A DNA stretch of 64,000 bases, from NCBI GenBank assembly GCA_023614405.1, contig CM042694.1, positions 91,929,285 through 91,993,284 on the forward strand, read 5' to 3'. Positions within the stretch are counted from its first letter, which is position 1; each line of letters begins with the position of its first letter. The position numbers were made by a program, and so were the translations under genes. This stretch comes from Avena insularis (lineage: Eukaryota > Streptophyta > Magnoliopsida > Poales > Poaceae). Below are positions 22,083 through 34,701 of this stretch, piece after piece. Under the pieces are notes generated by a model that was not told where the DNA came from, did not search any database, and saw only the letters and a list, made by a program, of their open reading frames with translations.

Positions 22083-23926
22083 TGAAGGGTTCCGCGGCAG
22101 AAAACAAAAAAATTCCTACGTTGGAACCTCCTAACGCCCAAGACCTATCTATGTAGTAATGCGGTAACGGCCGGAGCATATAGAATACATACCCTTGTAA
22201 ACCGTACGCGGTTAACATTCCGAGGGGAACGTGGTTGAAGTAGTCGAAGCCATAGCCGACCTCAAGGTCGCGATGCTCCTCGCAGGTCACCCCTTGCTCT
22301 TTCTTCATCGTGTAGCAGCTCTAGCTCACGACATCCAAGGTGCCTCAAGTGAGGCCCCTCGTGGTTTCGTACACATACGATGTACGATGACGACCTCCGA
22401 CTCCTTGATCCCTGCCAGGAGTGCGGAAGTAGATCTTCGGCTTGGAATCCCTACAGCGCAATGGCGTGTTGCAGGTGCAGTGTCTCATGCTCGGACAGTC
22501 CTTACTTGGGACCGTACCAACGCATGGAGACGAGAGAGAGAGAGGGAAGGAGAAAGTCAACCAAAGGACTTCTTCAAATATTGGTGTGTCTATTCCCACC
22601 CATGGGCACCCCTTTATATAGGGGGAGGGGGTGTGCCCTCCCCTTTGGGTTTCCCATGTGGGACTAAACAGGGGAGAGGGGGGCGCATGGGCCTTCATGG
22701 GCCAGCCGGCCTGGGGTGGTCCCCACCCCGCGCACAGCCCTAGGCTGGCCGGGGGGCCCCTTGAGGTGCCTGGGCCTTGGCCCTTTGGCCCTTGGCCCTT
22801 CCCTCCTTCCGTTTTCCCTAATGGGCCCTTTTTTCCTAAGAAGTTTGGCCCATTAGTGGAATACCCCTTCAAATTAGATTTTATATTATATTTAATATTA
22901 ATTACATTAATTAATATGTAAATACATATTACAAACTCTGATTTGACCCGAAACACCTTTCGGTTCCCTTTCGATTTCCTCGAGCGACTTGAACTTTCCT
23001 TAACGATTCGGTTCTCTCACGGAACTTTTCCGGTTTCCTTTTCTCTTTCATATGGTGATTCCAACTTACAGAGGATCTCTAGCTCATCATACCCTTAAGT
23101 GTATTTCCCCACGGCTCGGGAATGGCACAGACATGATCTCCATCAATGATTAATAGCGGGACCGGGATGCCCATATTGACCCCTGTGCATTCCACGATGA
23201 CAATGTCGTTTGAACCGTAAACAGTCGTTTCCTATTTCCTTTGCCTCTTGATACCTAGTTCATCTGAGATTTGATCTACGGTATCTGCATACCTTCGTTC
23301 GATCCCGTTACCGATGAACTTGTTTTCTCGTTTCCGTGTCGTTGCATTCTGTGACCCAGTCACACGCTTGCAAGCTTCGTTAATGCAATGTCACGGAGAT
23401 GGCCACTAATGTATCTGTCCGTTAGATGGATGGGCAAATCCTGGTCTTGATATGTACTCCTCTACACACTCCTTTGGGAAACTTGAGTAGCACCTTTTCG
23501 ATCACCCAGTCACGAAGTGATACTTGATAACCATCTAAGCTCCCTCCAGAACAGTGATTTGCATTATCTCACAGTCTAAGGACAGGTCGCGAGGTTTCCT
23601 TAGTTTTATCATTAATGGTGAACTTTGTAACTAGATCTCATTAAGATACAACTGGTTGGGTTGTTTGTCTATCACATCATTCAACTAATGATGTGACCTC
23701 ATTGTCAATTGGCATAAATGCCCATGATCTCGAAACCTTAGATCATCCTCATGACTAATGAACTAGTTCGCTAGAGGTAACTAGAGACACGGTTTGTTTA
23801 AATACCACACGTGTGTTAACGTTTCGTATTAATATAGTTATAGCACAGTATGAAACTATTAAGAACTAATTGAGATATGACAATAAAAACCTATTTATTA
23901 TTTGCCTCTAGGGCATATCTCCTTCA
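22083..23926 (-). repeat. Nested element LTR 1 (1844 bp)
   Basis: TG at 22083 follows AGTGT (22078-22082), the presumed left copy of the target duplication. It ends CA at 23926. A minus-strand TATA box (TATATAAA, complement at 22613-22620) lies in the middle. Very similar to the LTR at 28523-30354. Confidence 0.87.
22613..22620 (-). promoter_or_regulatory. LTR promoter TATA box
   Basis: TATATAAA on the minus strand in a G/C-rich context, at the same LTR position as the copy at 29052-29059. It would drive minus-strand transcription of the nested element. Confidence 0.6.
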
Positions 23927-26900
23927 GTCTCCCACTTGCACTAGAGTACCAATAATCTAGCTTACATTTTACTCATCATAAACCATATCACATATGCGTT
24001 TATTGATCATGCATGCTTATGGAAAATGTCCTGTCCATGTTCTGTTCTACCAGATCATTATGTCTTTGCAAATCGTTAATGTTTTCCTAACTTTGACATT
24101 CACACCATTATCTCATAATGGGTCGAAGTATTCGTTTGGCAACAAAGTGAGACTTTGTTTCTACTGTTTATAATGACGGTCGTTTTCATTGTTGTCATCT
24201 AAACTTCGAAACACACTTTGCAATCCTTTGTGTATATACGGTAGTTATGGCAGCAGAACAAGGCTAGTTTCCAGGAGCCTACAGTGACTTTAGATCAACC
24301 TTGAGGGCTTTCTCATGGGCACTATGCCCTGGGACACATCATTCTACGTTAAAAGCAAACTATCCCCGCCATAACAATATACATCACATCAGATGGAGCC
24401 TTTATACTTCTATATCTATGTAGATCCCAGTGCATGAAATGCAACTATGCCACTTACTTTGCTTCTTGCCATTTAAGTACAAACTTAATTCTGGTTCAGT
24501 GATTAACTCAAGAATCACTTCAAGATATGTTCTTACAGTTAAGAGCGTGTCCTTCCAACCAAAACTTCGGGTCACATTACGTCGAGTATACAATATGGTT
24601 GTATGGAAGAACCTATGGCTGAGGCATAGGAGATGCAACACATCTCTTTCTTCCCTTTTTAACCATCGTTGTAATACTAAGACAATGCTTCATATAGTAA
24701 GAACTTCTTTCTTACCTTGTTCCATTCTGAACTTCTTCATAATCTTGCTTAGGACATTCTGAACATCTTCAGAATCAAGTCCAAGAAGCATTTGACATTC
24801 AATGTTTATTAAACTCACCAATCTATCTCGATAGATCTCATTGTTTAATAACTTCAACTTCATCCCAATTTATCCATTTAAATGTTATTAACACCAATCA
24901 CATCATTCACATATGTTGTCCACATATCCTAGAATGATTTCACGCTCCCACTCAAATATAGCATCCATATTTGAGATCCAGGGATTTCACTTAGCTCCCA
25001 CTCAAAATATGTCTGATACATATTATGATTCAGCTAAGCTACTTAGCTCCCACTCAAAATATGTCTCTTACATATTAAGATTTGGCGAAGCCAATTAGCC
25101 CCCACTCAAATGTAGGTCCTCTCGATAATCTTAGACATTCCAAAATTCTTTGATCATCATCAAATTGAGAATTCCAGCTACGAGACTTCAATATCCATAT
25201 ATTGCTAGTGTAAATCCAATAGACTCAAGCATCGCTACATTTGTAGTCAACTCTTTGAATTTTTCCATACTGTGTGACAAATCGAGCTTTACGTCTCCAT
25301 TAAGTTTCATTTCCTTCTTATGACTTTGAAGTCATTCAGAAATATCAAGTAAACTACTTTACTTCATAAGATCAAGTAACACATTACTTTGCAATCTTAA
25401 ATGTAACTTAATATAGGATTTTATGACTCCTAGTCAATTCTCGCACTTAGGTCCATCACGCTTCTTTGTAATTCGTAGGTATGTCTTGTTCATAAACATG
25501 ACAAGTGAATCAATAATATATTTCCACGAACTTGCATATTATATATTGTTGAATCCTACTTTCTTTAGTAAAAGTATTCGCTAAAACTTTTATGATCATT
25601 ATCATTAGTTTCTCCTCTATTTGTAGAGTTCGGTTTCACGAAACAAATTCTGTTGCACCACTCAACAATTCGGAGGCAAGGTCAAATACCTTGTTTTGAT
25701 CTTTTACTTTCTTCCACCTGTATCTTCATCAAGACACGTCAACTTTGGACAACAATAGGTTTGTCCTTTGTGGAAGATGCATTCATAGCTTCCTAAGAAT
25801 GCTCTACAAAGACTTGTTTATTCGCCACGATTTCAGCTTATTGAAATCTCCAGAAACTCGAACATGCCATAACACTTATGGTGTTGTTTCCACGAATCTT
25901 TAGATGTTCCTTTGTATGTCAACCGAGTGTTTGCTCATTTCGATCTGTAAGTCTAAACGATAACTATAACCCTGATAAGAGATAATATTATAACATATGT
26001 ATCTAATACATAATGATTATGATGTTTAGTCATTTCAATACACTTTGAAATTGCCCTTATTATCATAATTTTGAAACCTCTTTCACATGTCATTTTATGC
26101 TAAAATTAACTTAAATACTTTAGTCATGTCGATCAAATCGAAGATACTTTTGTATTCTTGTTAATTCAATATCCTCCTTCATTTTGAAATCTTTTGAACA
26201 ATTCAAAACAGTTTCAAACTTATGTTTCATTAAGCAAATGCTCATATTCACTTAAATCCATAATGAAGTGTGAAATAATGATTTCCAGTATTTGTTGAAA
26301 ATATGATACATCACTATGTATAAGATTCAACATTAAGTATAAATAATGATTTCCACTATCTTGTTGAAAATACAATACATCATTATGTATAAAGTTCAAC
26401 ATTTCTTCGCATATCACTGTTTTACCAGAATGCGGAGTTTTAGTCATTCTACCCAAGAGGCATGGTTTTGCAAAGTCTCTAGATAAAGCATCTAGGACCC
26501 CGATCTTCATTTAGAATGAAGAACATGCAGTAACCAAAATGACTTAAACTATAGTGTCATGTCATTACTAAAGCTTGGATATCTTTTAGCATTCTAATCC
26601 TTTATAAATGCTTAAACTATTATCATTAACATAGTGATGAGAACAACTCTTATAATCGTAATGTGACCATAAAGGTATTATTCATAAGAACAGTACAACT
26701 GGCTTGTACCTTATTCATATGAACAATCGCCTTGCTAAAAGCAAGACACACAAACAAGGATTACAAAATTATATTCAAGTCCACTAATCCAAATAATAAT
26801 CTTTGAGGAAAGGGGTGATGTCAGCCATAAACTGTTTTGCTTGCCATCATCATGCCACATTGACTCAATTCTAGCAATTCTCAAGCAGACCATCTTGTTT

Positions 26901-28522
26901 TCACAAAACGGGACAAGTATCCAATACTTATATAAACTGCAACGAGTTTTGCAAGAACTACATGTATAACTTTGTATATCTAACATATACCCTTTTTCAT
27001 TCATGACCTCCATTGCAATCAAGACCTTCTGAGAGTTCATAACTCTAATGCAAGATTGCTAAGTGTTTCTCCAAATATTCCCTTTTTCATCTATCATGGA
27101 TGAAAGCTCATACAACGGCTCATACTTTATGTGCCTGATCTTGCATAATACAAATTGTAATCCAACTCTCCATCGAATGGATAATGGTTTACTGGATGAT
27201 TATGGAGAATACACAAACATTGCGGAGTCATCGGATTATCTCCTAATGGTCATTGTATCAAGAAGAGAAGATCACCTTTTACGAGGATATCCCTCAGGCG
27301 TGGGTATTAATCTATGAAGTTGGACCCTTTTGCTAAGTTCCATATCAAGAAGTATATTCCCATGGTCGCAAAGGACCTCAATGGGATAGGCCATGATCTA
27401 CTAAGATATTTGCAAACAGACATCTAGACTAAGTTCATAATATGAGTTTAATTCTAATTGAGCTCCCACTAAAATTTTCATCCCCTGGACGATTTTAGTG
27501 ATCACATGATCCCAATCCTCTGCACCTCCCCCGATCGTCACGGCCATCAGTGCAGCATCAAAGGTAGACATTCCCCCAATGTCAATCACATCAACCATGT
27601 GACTCATGCTCGACCTTTCGGTCTCTTGTGTTCTGAGGCCATGTCTACACATGCTAGGCTCGCCAAATATAACTTGTGTGTATTTGCTGTGCAACATGGC
27701 TTACACCCACTGTATGCGAATGTAGATATGTCTAGCCCCCGATCGTCACGGCCGGCTACATAACGGCAAACTTTCTTGGTGGTGCACACACAAGAGGAAC
27801 ACTATCATTGGAATTATATAGGTATTATCTTATTTGCTACCGTTGAGTATCTAATACTAGCATACAATAAGATATAAAGTAGGTATCAACATCACATGTA
27901 AATTTTGTGATATGATATGGTCCTTCTTATTGCGCCTTGATCTCCATCGAGCGCTCCGGCATGATCTCCATCTTGCCCCTGGTTTGACGTAGTCCACGAC
28001 GCCACCACCCGGTCGTCCATCGGAACGATGGCTATTACTACTTAACTTAGTAACATAAAAGTAAACTACTTTACCTTCGTAACGACCTATACCATATCAT
28101 AACACAAGCCCTCCTGCAAAATAAAGTTAGACGCATCTACTTTATCTTTTGCAAGTTTTACGTGGTTGTTAGGGCTTTCGCAATAGAACCGTTTCTAATC
28201 TACGAACTTTCCAACCACAACATGGATCCAACAGTTGTCTCTACTACACCCCTTTCGGGGCCCTCTATTGTAAATGTAATATCAACTATTGAATGAGAGA
28301 CAGACACCCGCTAGCCACTTATACGGTACAAGCCGTATGTTGAGCGTGGAACCAGTCTCGCGTACAAATACGCGTAAGGTCGGTCCGGGCCGCTTCATCA
28401 AACAATACCACGATATAAACAAGTACATGTTAGAGGGTAACAACTAAGGAATCAATGCCCGCACAATAAATGTGCGTACTGGCCGTACAGCACTCCTACG
28501 CATAGATCGGCTCTGATACCAC
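23927..28522 (-). pseudogene. Nested element internal region, decayed pol without a usable frame
   Basis: About 4.6 kb of AT-rich sequence. The only clear protein trace on the minus strand is near 26510-26390: FAKPCLLGRMTKTPHSGKT, the gag-pre-integrase region of copia pol, followed by stops. Repeated 'tagctcccactcaaaatatg' units occur at 24945-25105. No gag, protease, integrase or RT frame longer than about 110 codons survives. Because the flanking LTRs are still nearly identical, the element was most likely mobilised by proteins from another element. Confidence 0.7.
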
Positions 28523-30354
28523 TGAAGGGTTCCGCAGCAGAAAACAAAAAAAATTCCTACGTTGGAACCTCCTAACGCCCAAGACCTATCTATGTAGTAA
28601 TGCAGTAACGGCCGGAGCGTATAGAATACATACCCTTGTAGACCGTACGCGGTTAACGTTCCGAGGGGAACGTGGTTGAAGTAGTCGAAGCCATAGCCGA
28701 CCTCAAGGTCGCGATGCTCCTCGCAGGTCACCCTTTGCTCCTTCTTCATCGTGTAGCAGCTCTAGCTCACGACATCCAAGGTGCCTCAAGTGAGGCCCCT
28801 CGTGGTTTTATACACATACGATGTACGATGACGACCTCCGACTCCTTGATCCCTGCCAGGAGTGCGGAAGTAGATCTCCGGCTTGGAATCCCTACAGCGC
28901 AACGGCGTGTTGAAGGTGCGGTGTCTCATGCTCGGACAGTCCTTACTTGGGACCGTACCAACGCATGGAGACGAGAGAGAGAGGGAAGGATAAAGTCAAC
29001 CAAAGGACTTCTCCAAATATTGGTGTGTCTATTCCCACCCATGGGCACCCCTTTATATAGGGGGAGGGGGTGTGCCCTCCCCTTTGGGTTTCCCATGTGG
29101 GACTAAACAGGGGAGAGGGGGCGCATGGGCCTTCATGGGCCAGCCGGCCTGGGGTGGGCCCCACCCCGCGCACAGCCCTAGGCTGGCCGGGGGGGCCCTT
29201 GAGGCGCCTGGGCCTTGGCCCTTCCCTCCTTCAGTTTTCCCTAATGGGCGCTTTTTCCCTAGGAAGTTTGGCCCATTAGTGGAATACCCCTTCAAATTAG
29301 ATTTTATATTATATTTAATATTAATTACATTAATTAATATGTAAATACATATTACAAACTCTGATTTGACCCGAAACACCTTTCGGTTCCCTTTCGATTT
29401 CCTCAGAACGACTTCGGAACTTTCCCGGAACGATTCCGGTTCTCTCACGGAACTTTTCCGGTTTCCTTTTCTCTTTCATATGGTGATTCCAACTTACAGA
29501 GGATCTCTAGCTCATCATACCCTTAAGTGTATTTCCCCACGGCTCGGGAATGGCACAGACATGATCTCCATCAATGATCAATAGCGGGACCGGGATGCCC
29601 ATATTGACCCCTGTGCATTCCACGATGACAATGTCGTTTGAACCGTAAACAGTCGTTTCCCATTCCCTTTGCCTCTTGATACCTAGTTCATCCGAGATTT
29701 GATCTACGGTATTAGCATACCTTCGTTCGATCCCGTTACCGATGAACTTGTTTTCTCGTTTCCGTGTCGTTGCATTCTGTGACCCAGTCACACGCTTGCA
29801 AGCTTCGTTAATGCAATGTCACGGAGATGGCCACTAATGTATCTGTCCGTTACATGGATGGGCAAATCCTGGTCTTGATATGTACTCCTCTACACATTCC
29901 TTTGGGAAACTTGAGTAGCACCTTTTCGATCACCCAGTCACGAAGTGATACTTGATAACCATCTAAGCTCCCTCCAGAACAGTGATTTGCATTATCTCAC
30001 AGTCTAAGGACAGGTCGCGAGGTTTCCTTAGTTTTATCATTAATGGTGAACTTTATAACTAGATCTCATTAAGATACAACTGGTTGGGTTGTTTGTCTAT
30101 CACATCATTCAACTAATGATGTGACCTCATTGTCAATTGGCATAAATGCCCATGATCTCGAAACCTTAGATCATCCTCATGACTAATGAACTAGTTCGCT
30201 AGAGGTAACTAGAGACACGGTTTGTTTACATACCACACGTGTGTTAACATTTCGTATTAATACAGTTATAGCACAGTATGAAACTATTAAGAACTAATTG
30301 AGATATGACAATAAAAACCTATTTATTATTTGCCTCTAGGGCATATCTCCTTCA
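28523..30354 (-). repeat. Nested element LTR 2 (1832 bp), shared by two units
   Basis: TG at 28523 directly follows the primer-binding site complement (28509-28521), and CA at 30354 is followed by gtctcccact. TATA complement at 29052-29059. Differences from LTR 1 are a few percent plus small indels. Confidence 0.87.
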
Positions 30355-33300
30355 GTCTCCCACTTGCACTAGAGTACCAATAATCTAGCTTACATTTTAC
30401 TCATCATAAACCATATCACATATGCGTTTATTGATCATGCATGCTTATGGAAAATGTCCTGTCCATGTTCTGTTCTACCAGATCATTATGTCTTTGCAAA
30501 TCGTTAATGTTTTCCTAACTTTGACATTCACACCATTATCTCATAATGGGTCGAAGTATTCGTTTGGCAACAAAGTGAGACTTTGTTTCTACTGTTTATA
30601 ATGACGGTCGTTTTCATTGTTGTCATCTAAACTTCAAAACACACTTTGCAATCCTTTGTGTATATACGGTAGTTATGGCAGCAGAACAAGGCTGGTTTCC
30701 AGGAGCCTACAGTGACTTTAGATCAACCTCGAGGGCTTTCTCATGGGCACTGTGCCCTGGGACACATCATTCTACGTTAAAAGCGAACTAGCCCCGCCAT
30801 AACAATATACATCACATCAGATGGAGCCTTTATACTTCTATATCTATGTAGATCCCAGTGCATGAAATGCAACTATGCCACTTACTTTGCTTCTTGCCAT
30901 TTAAGTACAAACTTAATTCTGGTTCAGTGATTAACTCAAGAATCACTTCAAGACATGTTCTTATAGTTAAGAGCGTGTCCTTCCAACCAAAACTTCGGGT
31001 CACATTACGTCGAGTATACAATATGGTTGTATGGAAGAACCTATGGCTGAGGCATAGGAGATGCAACACATCTCTTTCTTCCCTTTTTAACCATCGTTGT
31101 AATACTAAGACAATGCTTCATATAGTAAGAACTTCTTTCTTACCTTGTTCCATTCTGAACTTCTTCAGAATCTTGCTTAGGAGATTCTGAACATCTTCAG
31201 AATCAAGTCCAAGAAGCATTCGACATTCAATGTTTATTAAACTCACCAATCTATCTCGATAGATCTCATTGTTTAATAACTTCAACTTCATCCCAATTTA
31301 TCCATTTAAATGTTATTAACACCAATCACATCATTCACATATGTTGTCCACATATCCTAGAATGATTTCACGCTCCCACTCAAATATAGCATCCATATTT
31401 GAGATCCAGGGATTTCACTTAGCTCCCACTCAAAATATGTCTGATACATATTATGATTCAGCTAAGCTACTTAGCTCCCACTCAAAATATGTCTCTTACA
31501 TATTAAGATTTGGCGAAGCTAATTAGCCCCCACTCAAATGTAGGTCCTCTCGATAATCTTGGACATTCCAAAATTCTTTGATCATCATCAAATTGAGAAT
31601 TCCAGCTACGAGACTTCAATATCCATATATTGCTAGTGTAAATCCAATAGACTCAAGCATCGCTACATTTGTAGTCAACTCTTTGAATTTGTCCATACTG
31701 TGTGACAAATCGAGCTTTACGTCTCCATTAAGTTTCATTTCCTTCTTATGACTTTGAAGTCATTCAGAAATATCAAGTAAACTACTTTACTTCATAAGAT
31801 CAAGTAACACATTACTTTGCAATCTTAAATGTAACTTAATATAGGATTTTATGACTCCTAGTCAATTCTCGCACTTAGGTCCATCACGCTTCTTTGTAAT
31901 TCGTAGGTATGTCTTGTTCATAAACATGACAAGTGAATCAATAATATATTTCCACGAACTTGCATATTATATATTGTTGAATCCTACTTTCTTTAGTAAA
32001 AGTATTCGCTAAAACTTTTATGATCATTATCATTAGTTTCTCCTCTATTTGTAGAGTTCGGTTTCACGAAACAAATTCTGTTGCACCACTCAACAATTCG
32101 GAGGCAAGGTCAAATACCTTGTTTTGATCTTTTACTTTCTTCCACCTGTATCTTCATCAAGACACGTCAACTTTGGACAACAACAGGTTTGTCCTTTGTG
32201 GAAGATGCATTCATAGCTTCCTAAGAATGCTCTACAAAGACTTGTTTATTCGCCACGATTTCAACTTATCGAAATCTCCAGAAACTCGAACATGCCATAA
32301 CACTTATGGTGTTGTTTCCATGAATCTTTAGATGTTCCTTTGTATGTCAACCGAGTGTTTGCTCATTTCGATCTCTAACTCTAAACGATAACTATAACCC
32401 CGATAAGAGATAATATTATAACATATGTATCTAATACATAATGATTATGATGTTTAGTCATTTCAATACACTTTGAAATTGCCCTTATTATCATAATTTG
32501 TGAAACTTCTTTCACATGTCATTTTATGCTAAAATTAACTTAAATACTTTAGTCATGTCGATCAAATCGAAGAGACTTGTATATTCCTGTTAATTCAATA
32601 TCCTCCTTCATTTTGAAATCTTTTGAACAATTCAAAACAGTTTCAAACTTATGTTTTGTTAAGAAAATGCTCATATTCACTTAAATCCACAATGAAGTGT
32701 GAAATAATGATTTCCACTCTTTGTTGAAAATACGATACATCACTATGTATAAGATTCAACATTAAGTATAAATAATGATTTCCACTATCTTGTTGAAAAT
32801 ACAATACATCATTATGTATAAAGTTCAACATTTCTTCGCATATCACTGTTTTACCAGAATGCGGAGTTTTAGTCATTCTACCCAAGAGGCATGGTTTTGC
32901 AAAGTCTCTAGATAAAGCATCTAGGACCCCGATCTTCATTTAGAATGAAGAACATGCAGTAACCAAAATGACTTAAACTATAGTGTCATGTCATTACTAA
33001 ACCTTGGATATCTTTTAGCATTCTAATCCTTTATAAATGCTTAAACTATTATCATTAACATAGTGATGAGAACAACTCTTATAATCGTAATGTGACCATA
33101 AAGGTATTATTCATAAGAATAGTACAACTGGCTTGTACCTTATTCATATGAACAATCGCCTTGCTAAAAGCAAGACACACAAACAAGGATTACAAAATTA
33201 TATTCAAGTCCACTAATCCAAATGATAATCTTTGAGGAAAGGGGTGATGTCAGCCATAAACTGTTTTGCTTGCCATCATCATGCCACATTGACTCAATTC

Positions 33301-33399
33301 TAGCAATTCTCAAGCAGACCATCTTGTTTTCACAAAACGGGACAAGTATCCAATACTTATATAAACTGCAACGAGTTTTGCAAGAACTACATTTATAAC
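30355..33399 (-). pseudogene. Second, truncated internal copy of the nested element
   Basis: Almost the same sequence as 23927-26950, including the FAKPCLLGRMTKTPHSGKT trace (32939-32820). It ends abruptly at 33399 ('atttataac') where element C LTR sequence resumes ('gagaggaatgggtgtcctcc'). Confidence 0.82.
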
Positions 33400-34672
33400 G
33401 AGAGGAATGGGTGTCCTCCAAGGGGAGGGGGCCCTTTATATAGTAGGAGGGGGGCACCACCCAGGGGCCAGGCGGTGTGGGACTAATGCCTAGACCCGCC
33501 GGCCACCTTGGGGCAGCCGCCGGCCCTAGGTGGGCCCCACTCGGGTGGCCCACTAGCCCTAGGCCGGCTGGCCCCCACCCCTTAGGCACCTTGCCCACTT
33601 GGGCCTCCCTTCGGGTGAGGCCCATTAGCAATATAGTGCCTTCAAAAATAAAATAAAATATATATTTAATATTAATTCTCCAATTAACATTCAAATACAC
33701 ATATTATATTATTCCTTTACTCCGGAACATCTTCCGGACCCCTTTCCGATCTCCATCGGATGTTGCCGAAACTATTCCGGTCTCTCTCTCTATTTCTCAT
33801 ATGATGCCTCATCTACCCTAAGCGTCCCTACCCTTAAGCGTGACATCCTTTGGTTCGGAAACACTCCGGACATGATAGAGACCACTCTCATATCAATGAT
33901 CAACAGAGGGACCTGGATGGCCATGTGACCCCCGTGCGTTTCACGAATACAATCGCTCGAACCGTGAGATAGTCGTTCCCCATTCCCTTTGTCATACGAT
34001 ACCTAATTCATCCGAGACTTGATGTTCGGTATCTTTATACCTTAGTTCGATCTCGTTACCGATGAACTTGTTTTCTCGTTCTCATGTCGTTGCATTCCGT
34101 GACCTAGTCACATGCTTGCAAGCTTCATTAATGCAACGTCACCGAGATGGCCACATGTATCTGTCCGTTACATGGACTAGACAAATCCTGGTCTTGATAT
34201 GTACTCCTCTACGCATTCCTTCGGAAAACCTGAGTGGAACCTTTTTGATCACCCTGTTACGAGATGATTCTTGATAACCATCTAAGCTTCTTCCAGAATG
34301 GTGATTTGCATTACCTCACAGTCAAAGGATCAGGTTGCGAGGTTCTCTGTGTTTTATCATCAATGGTGAACTTTGTAACTAGATCTCATTTCGATATAAC
34401 GGTCGGATGTTTGTCTATCATCTTATTTAACTAATAACATGACCTCATTGTCAGTTGGCATAAATGCTCATGGTCTTGAAACATAGACCATCCTCATGAC
34501 CAATGAACTAGTTCACTAGAGGTAACTAGAGACACTGTTTGTTTACATAGCACACGTGTATTAACGTTTCATATTAACACAGTTATAGCATAGTATGAAA
34601 AGTATTATGAACATACAGGAGGTATATCAAATAATACACTTTATTATTTGCCTCTAGGGCATAACTCCTTCA
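33400..34672 (-). repeat. Element C left LTR, inner piece
   Basis: Matches 39973-41247. It contains the LTR TATA box (complement at 33435-33442) and ends cataactccttca at 34672, followed by the polypurine tract complement. Confidence 0.87.
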
Positions 34673-34701
34673 GTCTCCCACTTGCACTAGAGTATACAAA
34701 A

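Larger units (their letters stand above)
22083..33399 (-). mobile_element. Nested copia element, LTR-internal-LTR-truncated internal
   Basis: Three blocks: LTR 22083-23926, internal 23927-28522, LTR 28523-30354, then a second internal copy 30355-33399 that is cut off. Both LTRs run TGAAGGGTTCC to CATATCTCCTTCA and are each followed by the polypurine tract complement gtctcccact. The second LTR is also preceded by the primer-binding site complement ggctctgatacca. The middle LTR therefore serves as 5' LTR of one unit and 3' LTR of the next. The array sits in the left LTR of element C; on its right side about 75 bp of that LTR are missing, so a deletion removed the end of the second unit and its target duplication. 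Confidence 0.85.

Noticed and set aside
22231..22956. Open frames of 170 and 203 codons on opposite strands
   Set aside because: They lie inside LTR 1, recur in LTR 2, overlap each other, are rich in Gly/Pro from GC-rich LTR sequence, and match no domain.
24945..25105. Repeated 'tagctcccactcaaaatatg' units that look like a small CRISPR array
   Set aside because: Only about four imperfect units with uneven spacing, in a plant retrotransposon interior and repeated at 31370-31530 in the sister copy. No cas genes and not a prokaryotic sequence.
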